64,000 nucleotides of DNA from the NCBI GenBank assembly GCA_022410635.1, contig JAJVDF010000382.1, forward strand, positions 612,897 through 676,896. Reading direction: 5' to 3'. Each line of letters opens with the position of its first letter. Position 1 is the first letter of the stretch. This DNA comes from Tretioscincus oriximinensis. Lineage: Eukaryota > Chordata > Lepidosauria > Squamata > Gymnophthalmidae. Under the pieces are notes generated by a model, which worked only from the letters and a program-made list of their open reading frames with translations, made no database searches and was not told the DNA's origin. Shown here one piece after another: positions 49,401 to 63,000 of this stretch. Both the position numbers and the translations under genes were made by a program.

Positions 49401-50956
49401 AACTTAAATAAATTCTAGACTCTAGCAACAGATTTAAGTATCTGGTTTCTACTGCAGATAATTTCATCAATAGATTAATTTGTTTTGTGTGATCTATGAA
49501 AGTAATAGGGATACAGCTTTTTCACTCTACATAATAATGATACTTCAGCTTACGGAAATCGAAAGATCTGATTTACTGCAAAAGTGATTAAGACCCTGTT
49601 TCTGGTTCCTGATGTTTCCACCAGCTTGGATGGCATCAGAAAAACAAACCAGAGCAAAGGAAATTAACTTTTGATGGAAATTTTCAGAGATGGGGTAGTG
49701 ATCTGGCTGGAACGGTTCAGTGAATCTTGCATTCAGCAGGCCCAAATAATCCTTGTGGGCCCTTCCAACACTACAAAGCAGGGCTAAGACAAGGATCTGA
49801 ACGGTCTCAATTTCTAAACCTACTTAAAGAGTGTGCTTATTTCTGAACTTTACTTGACTGGAATTGATTTCATTTTATAGTTCCCGGGGGGGGGGGGGGG
49901 GGGGGGGAGGGAGGAGAGAGAGAGGGGGCTCTAATGTTCACATAATCCATACAAAATTGAAGGGGAAGTATCCAGATTACAGGGAGAATACCAGAGAAAT
50001 TTACACCTTTTCGTCTTTATTTTTTATATAGCCTAGATTACCAGGTACATGAACAGGTAAAGGTAATAATTTCTCAGACCAGCTAATTTGTTTGTGTATA
50101 TTCTGCGTTGTTGTCAATGTGTAAAGTAGTGATACTTATCTTTGGCTACACTGCCAAAGTCATGAAATTAATATCAGCAAAGTTCACTTCTCCACAACTG
50201 ACTGTCCTGGGATGCATGTGCAATCTCATTTGAGAACAGCCGATGGCAGTAGAGAGAAACAAATAGCCTCAAATCTCTTTAACTGTCCACCAATTGGAAA
50301 CAAAAGACTGAATATTACCCAACACTTTTAATTTATAAAAATAATTCAGAGTAACGAGCCAAATTTTAAGTTGGATTCTTATTTATAATAAGCCACGTTA
50401 ACTGTTATACAACGAGAATTGGATTGCCAATTACCCAAAAATGTCATTTAAACATACAACAATCTAGCAACGCTTGTCAAATAAGCAAGATTCTTATAGC
50501 AACTTCTAAAAACGATTATTAATCCAAGAAATATAAAATGTAGCAAAATGTTTCAAGAGGATGTCCTTGCATAGAAAGAAGCAAGAAGAGAGTTGTACTC
50601 AATTATTTCTTTCTCTGATAAAAGGCTCCCTATAACAGAGAGTTCCAATGCTCACCTGCCTTGCCAGAACAGTAAATATCAAAGCCCCCTTAAGATCCAA
50701 ACATTGTCTACTTACATTAAAATTCCTTCTCGATAGACCAGCAGAACCCACATTTGGTTTTCCTTCTTGCCTTGTAGCTAAACAACTGCTAGGGGCATAG
50801 CTTTCCCTTATAAATTTGAGCCAACCCTGCCCAGCTGATAAGTTAAAGGAACCAGATACACAGTTACCTAAACAGTTGATTAAGGACACTAAGAGGAATT
50901 AGTATCCAGGATGAGACGTGATTCTGCTGACCCCTCTCCAGAAGGAACTTTCATGC

Positions 50957-50991
<35 letters not shown>

Positions 50992-51023
50992 TGCTTTGTT
51001 CTCTGCCAGGGACCAACAAAGCA

Positions 51024-51057
<34 letters not shown>

Positions 51058-54000
51058 TCTGGAATGCACCAAAGCGATACATCTCAGGCATAACCAACCA
51101 CTTTCCCAATTCTCTTAAATCTTATCACCTGTTTTAATGCCCTCATTCCAAAGGCCACTCCAGCCAATCAGTAAGCGTACAATTGAAATTGTTTAGTTGG
51201 AAGTGAAACCAAAACCACTAGGCCCCTGGAAATCTGCTTAAATTTTAACTTGTAACTAGACCTAACAACCAGTTTAAAAAGTTTCTTTTCTAATCAATGT
51301 ACATAACTACCAGTTTCCCCCCTAAACTGGCTTAATCTTAGGGAGTAGTCTTATAGGGTCAGTTAATTACCCTCCCAGTTAATTTCCCTCCTTGTGTGAC
51401 TTTAGTGTATTTTCATCTCTAAGACTTCTATGACTTAAGCAATAGACCTTCACTCTCACGGACTTTAGCTTGACTCTGTCAAAGGCCTGACTCCAAAGCC
51501 CCCTCAACAGAGCCGGCTCCAGTTCCTCCTCACTAGAGCATGTTTTAAAAACTTTGCCTGCACTCCTCCTCAGCTCCCAGCTGTGAAAGGATTGACTGCC
51601 TCAGGATTCCAACACCCCTTCCCAAAAGGGAAACCATGGGGGGCATATCCCCTCNTGGGTTCCTGCCTCCCCATCCCTCTGGCTGACATATAAACCTATC
51701 ACCTCCAAGGCCAGCCATGATNTCTCCATATCTAGGAGTTCCTTGACTGCACCTAGTATAATTCTTGTTTAAACTTCAGAGAAATAGCCGTGTTACTCTA
51801 GCAGAAAGTCCAGCAAAGGAGCTAGCAGCACTTTGAGACTAACTTGAGAAAAGTGGTTGGCATAAGGTCTACTTCTTCAGATGCTTAACTGTTTTAACTG
51901 TTTAATTGGAATTGGAACCAAAGCTACAAGGTCCCTGGAAATCTGCTTAAGTTTTAACTTGTAATTAGACCAAACAACTAGTTTCAGTTGTTAGAAACTG
52001 AAGACTCCTATACATGGGCAAAAGAGACAAACTCCTTCTCCTCAGAAATAGGATAGCATTCCTTCTCAAGGATAGGAGAAGTATGACTGAACACAGGAAT
52101 GTCCCCTAGACCCACCCTAGCCTAAGGGATATCTGTTGGCTCTTGATTTCTGCCCCCAGTGGCCTTGAACCCTAAGGGTCTTTCCCTCAAAGGGCTGCCT
52201 GAACTGTGTCTAGGGGCTGAGAACCTGGATCTGACAGCACTATGCTGCATAGTAGGGGCAGTAGGCATAACCCTCTTGTTCTTAGTCTCCACTACTATTT
52301 CCTTCAGCACCTCCTCACCAAATAGACATTTCCAAGAAAAGGAAGTAGCCACCACCTTCATTTTGGATACAATGTTTACTGACCAGCTATGCAGCCACAA
52401 GGCTCATCTAGCTGCTGTGGAAGTAGCCAAAGCTCTAACAACCAATTGGAGGGTATCCATTGCTGCATCAGTACTAAAGGCCAACACCCTTTGTATAATG
52501 CTCTAAGTTGACTTGAGTTTCCTAGATAAATCCAGAGTAACAAGTGGATCCTTGCTTTATGCATGGTACTTTATATAAATGTATAAAATCACGCAAGTGT
52601 ATAAAATCATGCACAGGATGGATAAGGCGAATAGAGAAAAAGTGTATAACACTAGAACCAGGGGGCATTCCTTGAAGCTGATGGGCAGAAGAGTGAGGAC
52701 AAACAANGGAAATTATTTTTTCACCCAGAGGGTCATTGGCCTTTGGTGGTAGCTAGCAGCTTGGATAGCTTTAAGTGGAGACTAGACCAGTTCATGGACA
52801 CCAAGGGTATAAATAGCTACTACAATGGATCTTTTGATGCTGCCTCTGAGATGGAGCAACAGGCAGGGTTCCTGAAATAAAATTTGCAGGGCAGTTGGAA
52901 CAGGTGAATATTTTGCCTTCTTCTGTTCCAGAGTGCCTAGGTGCAATAGGTGGCCACTGTGGGAGACAGATTGGTACACTAGATGGGCTCCAGCCCGATT
53001 CAGTATGGTTCTTTTTATGTTCTTATGTATCCATTTGCAAGACTGTCCTTGCGTGGCGGATATTCTGAATGCCAATGAATCAGCTTCAAAGGACTTCTTG
53101 AGTAGATTCTATTTTTAGATCAATTGCAGTTTGGCTTCTGAATCTATAGGAACAACATGATGAGCCACTGAAGAAGAAGAACTGGTTTTTAGATCCCACT
53201 TTTCACACCCAAAGGGACTCAAAGCAGCTTACAAAGTTATTTTTTGCCCAAACGCTTACATTCTATCTTCCCCACCAGGTTGTGGTGGTTCCCATTTATC
53301 TCATTGCAGTCAGCTGCAATTTCTTACAATTCTTGCTTTTGAATAGCTGGCTTGGCTAGACCTACAAGCTAGTAGGAGGTGCTCAGCCCTCTTCACATCC
53401 AATACAGGGTTTCGAAACCCAAAAAGCCCAAAAAGAGTCTTCATGGGAAACAGAAGCAAAACCTTTCTTAGGAATGAATGGAATATGCTTTGAAGAGCAA
53501 GGCTCTGCCCAAGCAGCACTTGGTGAAGAACCTTTGATATTGCTAAAACACAATCCTGTTGGGGCACAAGAACATGATGAACTTTAGCCTCCATAGTCTC
53601 CTCTTCCAGAAGCTCAGAGTCCATGGTATGTCTAACCTTGCAGCAATAGCCTCAAGTACTGGGGTCACCTGGTCCAGGGGAACCAGTCTATTACTTGTAT
53701 CCTGAGGTGTAACCACAACCCCTTTTTCCAAAGGGTGGTGCACATAGCTTTTGTTGCTTTCTCCACAACTGACAGGCACAGATAGCTCAGTCACTTAGGA
53801 ATCCGTCTCTCGCCTGGGAGATGGGGTTTCGAAGCCCTGTGTCAGACGTGGGGAGGGGTGAGCACCTTCCACTAGCCTGNAGCTCTAGCCAACCCAACTA
53901 TTCGAAAGCAAGAATTGCAAGAAATTGCCAACTGACTGCAAGTAGATACATGGGAACCACCAGAATCTGGTGGGGAAGATAGAATGTGAGCCTTCNGGCA

Positions 54001-57000
54001 AAAATACCCTTGTAATCCTTTGAAAGGTGAGAAAAGCGGGGTATAAGAACCCAGTTCTTCTTCTTATACTTGACGGACCATTAAAATATTCTTCAACAAA
54101 ATGTTCTTCTTGAACTGAAAAAGGCTACTGATTTAAGGCCTAAGCCAAAAATTGTGGCTGGGATAGAAAAGGGGATGGGGATTTGCAGAAGGAGATCTAT
54201 GCCAAATTGTACTTCTGCCTGTTGAACAGTGACTCCACTAATAGGAGCTCCCATAACTCTTGAAGTGGGGCTTGCGGTTCCTCCCTTGGCAAATAGAAGG
54301 GGAAGAAAACCTAGAAAAATAGTAGGTGGTGGAAGAAGAGGAGGAAAGGACACCCTCAGCTTCCCTAGTACTAATCTCCTCTGTAACTGAGTTTTCAGGT
54401 AATGTGTGAGGAAAGACCATTGCAGACAGTACAATGATCCCGACAGAGTGGTGTGACTTCTCTGTACTTCCTCCCCACAAGGCAGCACAACTGTTTCAGC
54501 AGAAGCCACCTTCCCTTGTGGAGCATCTTCTCAGCTATATTCTGCCTCTGAGAAAGAGAGGGAAGGGTTGGCATTAGAGACAATTCTTGGGCCCAAAGTC
54601 ACAGACTCAATAAAGAGGTGTCAGCTGGCGAATTAGACAAGCAAGGATGGGGAAGGGAAAGGAATTGCAGTAGACCCCAGCATCTATTCTAACTAGTAAA
54701 AGCAGTGTTGAAGAAGAGGGGGCAAAACCACATATGCATAAAGCCCAGCTTACTCAGCTCCATATTGAGCAGTGGTTGTTTAGCTGCAATGCAAGAGGGA
54801 AAACCAGATGGGTTTTGCTGGGCCTTGTCNCAGAACTGTCCCCAACAACACCTCCACTGCACAGCCACAAAGTAATTAATTTGCAACTGGTTCCCCCCTT
54901 GTCTCGAAAGCATTTTGATAAAGGAGATAGGAAGCGACAGAAGAAAAATTTAACAGAGGAAACCATCATATCTAATTCCAGTTGTCTCACTTTCTCCTCC
55001 GGAAAGTGGGACAACTGAATACAATCCTTTGAAGTATGGAGTTGAATTCCTAAGAGTATTTTGATACTCTAGATTTCGGATACAGGAAGTCAACTTCATC
55101 TCACCAATTCCATTTTTCGCCATTAATCCTGTATTACCTTGTTGGGAAATATTTCTTTTATGTAAAGTTGACATACTTCGGCTGTGCTGGGACTGGTGGA
55201 AGGCATAAGCTTTGCTTCTCTCAGGAGAATAACTTCTGCTGCTCACGCTGGACCCAGATCTGCTGTGAGGCGACTCTCTTCGGCTGACTGGTGATTCTCT
55301 GAAGTAAGGCGAGTCTCTCTTGTGAGGTGACCGTTCCCTTGCATAGTGTGGATACACAGGCTTGCGACGAATGCCATCTCTTATATCCCTTCAAAGGTCG
55401 CGAAAATATTGAAACAAATTAGCTTTATTTTTTAAAAAAACTCTACAAACTTAGATAAAGGGAATAAAAAATGGCAACTCTAATATATGCCTCTTTTCTC
55501 CAATGATGGTAGCCAGAATGCCAGATGTCTCTATTAAACAGCTACACATATTTACTACTGTANCAAAATATATAAGCAACTCTGCCTTCTACTCGTTTCT
55601 ACCTCCTTGCAGACAAAATCAGTATAAGAAAAGGTGTCAGTGTAAACTTCAAAATACTTTCAAAATGTCACAAGTCCTGTACCAATTTTTTCATCCGAAC
55701 ATAAATATTTAGTGAATCAAGAAGTTCGTTTATATAATACCTACAAAATAAAGCATGCCAATCAAAGGGGGGGGGGGGGAAATGAATGGAAAATTTGATA
55801 AAAGCACTTCAAGCAGACCTCAGGGCAGGTGAACAACATTAAAGTCGAGCTGGACAATAAATCAAAACTGGATGTATTAGAACAAGAGATCAAAGCATGA
55901 GAACTCCAATAAAGTTAGAAAGCATGGAAACAAACACCATCTAACATCAGTTAGGTTTGCCCATACTAACCAGGAAATCTGTAAAAGGAAAATGGAACAG
56001 TTTCCACTTTCGCTCTATGTTTTTACAACCACATTACCATTCAATAAATAAACCAAAACAAAGACTATTTTACTGTTTTAACAACTGATTAATTGTAAAG
56101 CTGTGTTTGAAGTGCATGACTCACAGGGAGCAACACACAAATATTATGGCCAAATTAAGGGAAAACAGAAAAAAAGCCCTCTGCTATTAATTGAAACTGA
56201 GAACTATTCATGTAAGAACCGAGTCTGTTATACGTAAGTGCAGCATCCTGTGCAAATGAAAACAGAATTAAAAAGTTCTTACCAATGTGCCAATGCTGAA
56301 NCAGATCGTGCTCAAACACCATAGCACACATGGATGTCCTAATTAAATAGAATTATCTAAGCATGGAGTCATACTTCCTATTACTGTGTATACTTCAAAC
56401 AGTTTGGGGGGGGAGTATTTTGTTTAGTCCTCTTCTAGTTTTGTATGACCTGAAAATTTACTCCACGGTGTTAGATGTGTTCTGGAAATTATCAAATACT
56501 TCTGGTGCAAAAGCCTGTAGTACCATTAAAAATAGTTTCTACCTTCTTCTCTTTGAGTGTTTTCACTAGAATGCACCTTTGCATCCACTCAAGATTTTAA
56601 AAAGGATAAACATTTGCATATCTAGGAAGAAATTAAGTTTTAGCGTGTTGATATCTGTGTATTTTTCTAGATATAAAAAAGGAAGCTTAAAATCTTGAAC
56701 TCCCAATTCTGCTCATTATAACACATAATGATTTCAAAGTCAAGTTTCTTTGGTCTCATTACACTCATTGCTGTTTTCTTTTATTTCAAATGAAAAGTTA
56801 CAGAACACTTTAAAAAGCAGGGACATTAGCTTCTGGAATTTTGAATGTTTCTATTATTGCTCAAACCAATGTACACATATTTATTCAACAGTACAGCAAA
56901 ACGATGAATAGTATGCATTTTATTATATATATAGTTGCAAATTCTATACATTTTAAATTTTATTATAAAAAAGCAACTTCAATATCATGCACATTGAACT

Positions 57001-60000
57001 GCTTTTAAAACAGATTCTGATCATTTCCTTTGACTATGCTACTTCAGGTTTCTTGTATTTTCTTGAAAAAAAAAGCCCCTTCTACTTTGCTTTTTTCAAA
57101 TGAGTTCACCTAGGAACATACCACATAATCTCCCCTATAAAGAAAAAGCAAAATAGCATCTGGATCTTAGTCAAGATTCCACAAAATCTTTTAAAGTATT
57201 ATAAATCTAGCTGGTGCACAAACAAGACAAGAATGTGACTGAAGTGGGGAAGGACTCTTTGATCACTTTTGAAATTGAGGGCTCACTGACAGTGTAGACA
57301 TTCTTTCAATTTCTTTGGGAAAGCTACAAAAAAGGGTCTTCAAATCTTCTTGTGAAATGCCTGAGATTGAAACTCTTAAGTCTTTTATTTCCCATACAGC
57401 TGCTCTACTTAGCAGGCACGAATGGCACAGTCACTAAGGAGATGGTCTCTCATTGGAGAGATCGGCTTTTGAACCCGTGTCGGATGTGGGGAGTGGTGAG
57501 CACCTTCTATTAGCCTGTAGCTCTAGCCAACCCAGCTATTTGAAAGCAAAACTTGCAAGAAATTGACTGCAACTAGATAAAAACACCCTGGTGGGGAAGA
57601 CAGAATGTAAGCCGCTTTGAGTCAATTTGGGTGAGAAAAGCAGGGTATAAAAACCCAGTGTTTCTTGTTCTTCTTATAAAATGGTTGGGGGAAGAGCCCC
57701 AAGTATCACTTTTGAATCATTCTTACTAGAACCCTTGTAGTTTATCAAGCTCCATCTAAGTCTTAAGTAAATTGTTTTGTAAAAAAAAAAACTGCAGCAG
57801 TCACCATATTCCCTTGATCCATGAATTGGCACTCAATGAAGTTAAGTTAGTTTACATCCTTCCTTCCTTTTTTGGGGTCTTCTGGGGAAAATGTTGGTTT
57901 GGATGTAACTGTCTGCAAATATGACAAAACTTATTTGATCGTCTTATTACTTTTACTGAATAATTACACTTGGAGTTAATTGAGTACCATCTTAAGTAGA
58001 CCTCATCTGAAATACTGTGTCCAATTCTCAGCACCCCAGTTTAAAAAAGACTTTGACAAACTGATTGTTTAAGCCTGCAGAGGAGATACGTATCTGAATA
58101 TCTTCAAGTATCTGAAAGACAGTCACGTTGCAGAGATGACCTGACCCACATCTGTATAATTATTATTCAAAAAGTGAACTCCTATTCGCATGAAGGAAGC
58201 ATAAAAAAATTCACTATTAATAACTTATTCTTGTACTGCCCCCCTTAAAAATAAAAATGCACCCCATAGGGCATGTGCCCCATAGATATTAAGAAGAATT
58301 GGGGTTTTATACTCTGCTTTTCTCCTGCAAAGGGACTCAAAGTGGCTTATCTTTCGCCTGAAGGCTTACATTCTATCTTCCCTGCCAAAAAGCATGTAGT
58401 GGGGAAACAAACTTGTTTTAAGAGTTTATTAAAACAAACTTTATGACAGTAAATACTTTATGACAGCTTATTCAAAATAACAGGTTTTCACTGGAGGTCT
58501 TCAAGTAGAGGCTGGAAAGTCATCTGTTTAAGATGGTTTAGCAAATAGTGTATCAAGTAGGGCTTGGATTGTACAACCAGTGATTCCTCATGGTTTATGC
58601 TTGGAGTTCCCTGACATTTTATCCAATTCACACAAACCTTTTGTTTAATACTTACAAATCTTTGTAATTTACTAAACACCCTGATGAATAGATACAATAA
58701 TCTTTCTTCCCCACCTTCAAAGCATTTAGGACCCATGTCCTAATATACATCTGACACAGGGAAGAGGATCATAAGCTAATTTTAATAGTATAATTCAAGT
58801 ACAGTCCATAAAGGACAAGATGTTCGTCTTTACAACAAAACAATAAAATCTTATTTTCAGTGCAAATCTTAATGCCAAACCCAAGAAGCATTCTACGCAC
58901 TAAACTACAGTGATTTCAAGATGCATTCCTGAAAAATCAAAACCAGCAAGGGCTATGTTCTAGTTTTTAAAAATAATGAAATAAATCCAAGAGTATTTGA
59001 AGCAGCTCAAGCTTTAAATAAGAAAAGTAGTACTTTTATTTTTATAATAATATTGTTCTGCTAGTCAAATTATATAAAATACAAATTACTGGATTTTGTT
59101 ATATTGCTCCCAGTTTGATAAAAAAAAATAACTCACAAAACAGTGTGCATCACAGAGAGCACTTGAATGAGGTTGAATTAAAGAGCATTCCCAAATGTAA
59201 TTACTCCAAGGACGTACAACTCAATTCATGGGAAGTCGAATATTACCAAATGAAACAGTCGAATCACTAACCAACAATATATCTGACTGAAATAGATCTA
59301 AATAATTATCCTCATTCCAAACATCCCAAGCATCTGTCTGATATGGTTTAATGAGTCTGCTATTTATCCTTTATGGCTTATTCCCAGCCACAGATGACTC
59401 ATGTGAAATAATTATAAAAAGAGGGTTTCTTTTAACCATTTATTCTAAGTCCANACTTGATAATATTATAGTGCTATAACAGTCTAACTACTAGTACAAA
59501 GAGATCAATTTCTTGTAAATAGGTTCCATTGTCAAACATATTTTGAATGGTCTCGGAGTCCCCNTAACAATAATACTAATACTGTTTGTGGCAGTGAGAC
59601 ATTTTTCACTGTACTATATTTGTAAATAGTGCAACCATGTACCTTTTAGTCTGAGCAAATCTGGATTAAACTTACCCAGCTCTTAACTGTTCCAGATCAC
59701 CTAAATCCAACTTAAAATGTAGCAATATCTTTTAAATATTATGGAGCTGAACTCAACTGAGGATACCTTTCTATCCAGATATAGTATAGGATGAAAATAA
59801 GATTGTAGCTAGATTTTGATCTAATAGATTTAATAGAAAGAGGCAAAGAATTCTACATAATTACCAAAAGGTAAGGAGACATGGTTCTAACTTATTTAAA
59901 GCTGTAAACATATGCCATTCTCATTTATCTACTGCTTAGAATCCAAGTGAATCGATTTGCAGAGGGTAGTAACTTCATCAGTTACTTCCTAGTCAATGAA

Positions 60001-63000
60001 AATGAGATATACAACTTGGTTAATGCCACACACAGAATTCCATATAGAGATAAAAATAACCATCACTGTCAACATGTTGCTGGGTACTCCATAAATCTTG
60101 GTAGTAGAAAAGAGAAGGTTACATTTATTTAAGGACAAAACTATTTTCAATTTTTTATTCCATTGCAGAAATGCTAAAGATGAACATTAAAGATTCTCTT
60201 TTCTTAAACCAAACCTTTAGCATTGTTACTGCTAAAAAAAGATGTGTAATAACACCACATTTACAAAAGTGATTGATACTAGTTCTAACTTCTCTTTGCA
60301 AACAAAACAAATATATTTCTAAATTTCAGATTAATATCTAAACTTTAAGAAAAAAAATCTTACCTATAATCAGGTTGACGGCTAGCAAGGTGTTCTTCCC
60401 TTGGCCATCTATAACCTTGGTCATCCTTAAAATGAAAGAGCACTTGGTAAATTTAATACTATATAAAATATTTTAAAAACTATACCTTTGGTACAAAGCC
60501 TTTCTCCTACTTACAAAGAAATTGCTTATTATTACTAGTAGCATTTGCCCTGCGCACACAAACCTCTTTGACAGTAAAGATGGCAAGTACTCTTATTTTG
60601 GCTAATACAAACTCTAAAATGGCACCACAAAGCAAAGGGGATTTAGCTGATCTCTGTACGTCCACAGCCTCTAAAATGTTTCTTCAGGCAGGTTACTAGT
60701 GATAATAGAACTATAGAAAATTGTGGCATCTGAAACTGACAGCTTGTGGGCAGAAGTGCCAGGTGTCTGGAGATCTGAACTTTACTACACTTAATTTTTG
60801 TTCCTGAGAAAAAAAAGAAATGAAGCATTCTGCTAAAATATTGAACCTATAAATAAAACCTGGATGACAAATCTATCTTATGAAGATGTGATTCAATAAA
60901 CAAGAACAGTTGTATTGCAGTAACAAATGATGTGTTAAGGTTTAAGCCTTCTCTCAGCAGTGTGGCAACAAATGTGGCTTTGCTTGCATTCATTTACAAT
61001 TTAGACCTGTATCTAATGCACAAACATTAGATTAGGCATTCTTAATTCCAGGCTTCATTTAATGAAGTTGTTATAATGTACAAGGTAACTAATTTTATCA
61101 GCCTATGAACACCACAAAGACAAAATTTAAAAAAATTGCTCACTTCTAGAAACAACTGTATTTGCTTTGGCTAAAGCATTAGAGTGATTTTCCTATTATT
61201 TCAATGATGAGGCTACTAAGCCGAGGTATCATATTTTCTTCTCAGTCTAAAGCAACTCTAGTGTAGAAGATAGTATGCCTTTGCAAGGAAGTTCAGAGAG
61301 AGAAAGTAAATTACTTCAAATCATGCCCTGTGAAATCAAAGTTGTATATTCCAAACTGAACACTAGAATATGGCAAAATATCCCAGAAAACCAACAAATG
61401 AAATGACAACTAGCTGGAAAAGCCTATGTTCCTACATGAGGAAGGCATATGTGTATGAGGAAGGCATGAGGAAAGAATGGTATTTGTGTCCTACAAATAC
61501 TGAAAATGATTAATAAGAGAGAAAATAAGATGGTTTAGCTTGCATGTGCTTGTGCAACATGGAAGACACAGAAACAAGAAAAGAATTGCTAGTAACATGT
61601 AGCCATTGGACACTGATCCAAATTTTAAACAAAGGCAAAAACAAACAATTCAGGAATTCCTAATTCCAGGCTTAATGAACCAAGTTGTTACAAGTTGCAA
61701 GGTCATCTTATAGCAGTGTAAGAATCAATTTAGTGGTGTGTTTAAAGTAATAGACTCTTAACTGGTAATCTCCAGGTTCAGGTTCACACTACTACATGAA
61801 GCCAATCAAGTGGCCTTGGGCTAGTCACAGTTCTGTGGAGCTATCTCAGCCCCATCTACTATGTGCTGTGAAGTGAAGAACAACAGGATTTTTCTTTTCC
61901 TTTTCCCTCTCCCCCTCCTTCTACTCTGCCTCTTTTATGCATCAACAGGATTTTCTGGTTGACAGCAACTCCTATGTAGTCTCCAGGCATAGATATATTG
62001 CCTATTTTGGGGGAAAAGCTGGGGACTGAAATGGTAGCCTGTACTTTTCAAGACACTTACATTATTACTGAGCTGTACTTCTTCCCTTGGAACAAAAATT
62101 AAGCCAATTTACTAAAATGCAATAAAAATAACACATAAAAGTCATAACACAAACGTACTAAAATTATAAATTACCAGAACTCTTCACTGCCACATGCCAA
62201 CAAAACAGAATTTGTAAAAATAAAAAAAANTTAGAGCATAGAGTTTCTGGAAATGTATGTATGGTATAAAGAAGTGTATAACAATTTACCATTCTGTGGG
62301 GTGGTCTTCTTTCATGAGCAAAGCCATGACCCTCACCATAATCTCTATAGCCAACGGGAGCATGGCCATATTCATATCTACTGTAGCTTCCCTCCCCACC
62401 TCTCTCTGGAAGTGGAGGTTTCTTGGATGCAAAATTGACTACTCGATGGTAGTCATCCTTAAAAAAGGAAAATAATGAAACATCCAATTACAAAAACAAT
62501 ACAATAAGGTTAAAAGACAAACACACACTTAGAACAAATTTGGGCCAAGCAATATTATTCCTTCCTTTCTTCTCCCCCTTTTTTGCTATTCTACTCTTCT
62601 GTTTCTAAATTATGATTCAGTGTATACAATTCGGTCAGTGATGAGTTTCAGTCATTTTCTTCCAGCTTCAGTTTTCATCCCAGTCTAGTTAAACAGGGCA
62701 GCTTGCTTTAGATATCTGTTGGGACACATTCACAGAAAAATTGATTCACAGTTTGCCAGGTTGACTCCCAAAATAGTCCTGATCTTAAATTTTAGTTCTA
62801 GGTGTTTCACTCCCTTTCCAGGAAAATCATCAGGTACACTGACAGCTGGACAAGTACTGTACATTTCCTTAATGGGGAAAAGTTTGAGGGCAATATGCCT
62901 CATAAAGTCTTATCAAATTAATTTATCCCAATGGGCTTAAAAATAATACACAAAAGGAGAAAAAACTATTAACATTGATCAAAAGTCAGCTTAAAAAACA

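Larger units (their letters stand above)
52120..54570 (-). mobile_element. DIRS-like gag (LAP2-like) remnant with nested insertions
   Basis: The best block, 52,122-52,500, translates on the - strand to ...DAAMDTLQLVVRALATSTAAR, an in-frame TGA, then ALWLHSWSVNIVSKMK and FGEEVLKE. That 'ALWL.SW...SK' phrase is typical of the gag-like protein of DIRS retrotransposons, the same domain found in LAP2-alpha. Further along, 53,430-53,790 gives VPLDQVTPVLEAIAARLDIP and EEETMEAKVHHVLVPQQD, with frame shifts, as in the same protein family's more N-terminal part. A CR1 tail and two SINEs split it. It is multiply broken and not functional. Confidence is fair for the first block and lower for the whole extent. 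Confidence 0.45.
49272..55137 (-). other. PPHLN1: Large PPHLN1 intron rich in retroelements
   Basis: 5.9 kb. From low to high coordinate: CR1 tail (49.69 kb), G22 run (49.89 kb), tetranucleotide foldback (50.96 kb), tgaagaag-type repeat (51.78 kb), DIRS-like gag remnant (52.1-54.6 kb) broken by a CR1 tail (52.64 kb) and two tRNA-SINEs in opposite directions (53.17 and 53.77 kb). The piece 50.0-50.95 kb shows nothing identifiable. Confidence 0.6.
55389..60363 (-). other. PPHLN1: PPHLN1 intron
   Basis: 5.0 kb, AT-rich. It contains a G13 run (about 55,768), SINE copies at 57.4 and 58.3 kb and CR1 pieces around 58.0-58.6 kb. The segments 55.8-57.4 and 58.6-60.36 kb show nothing identifiable. Confidence 0.6.

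Noticed and set aside
50599..50889. 96-codon frame on the - strand as an extra PPHLN1 exon
   Set aside because: No similarity to periphilin, and the flanking exons already join in phase.
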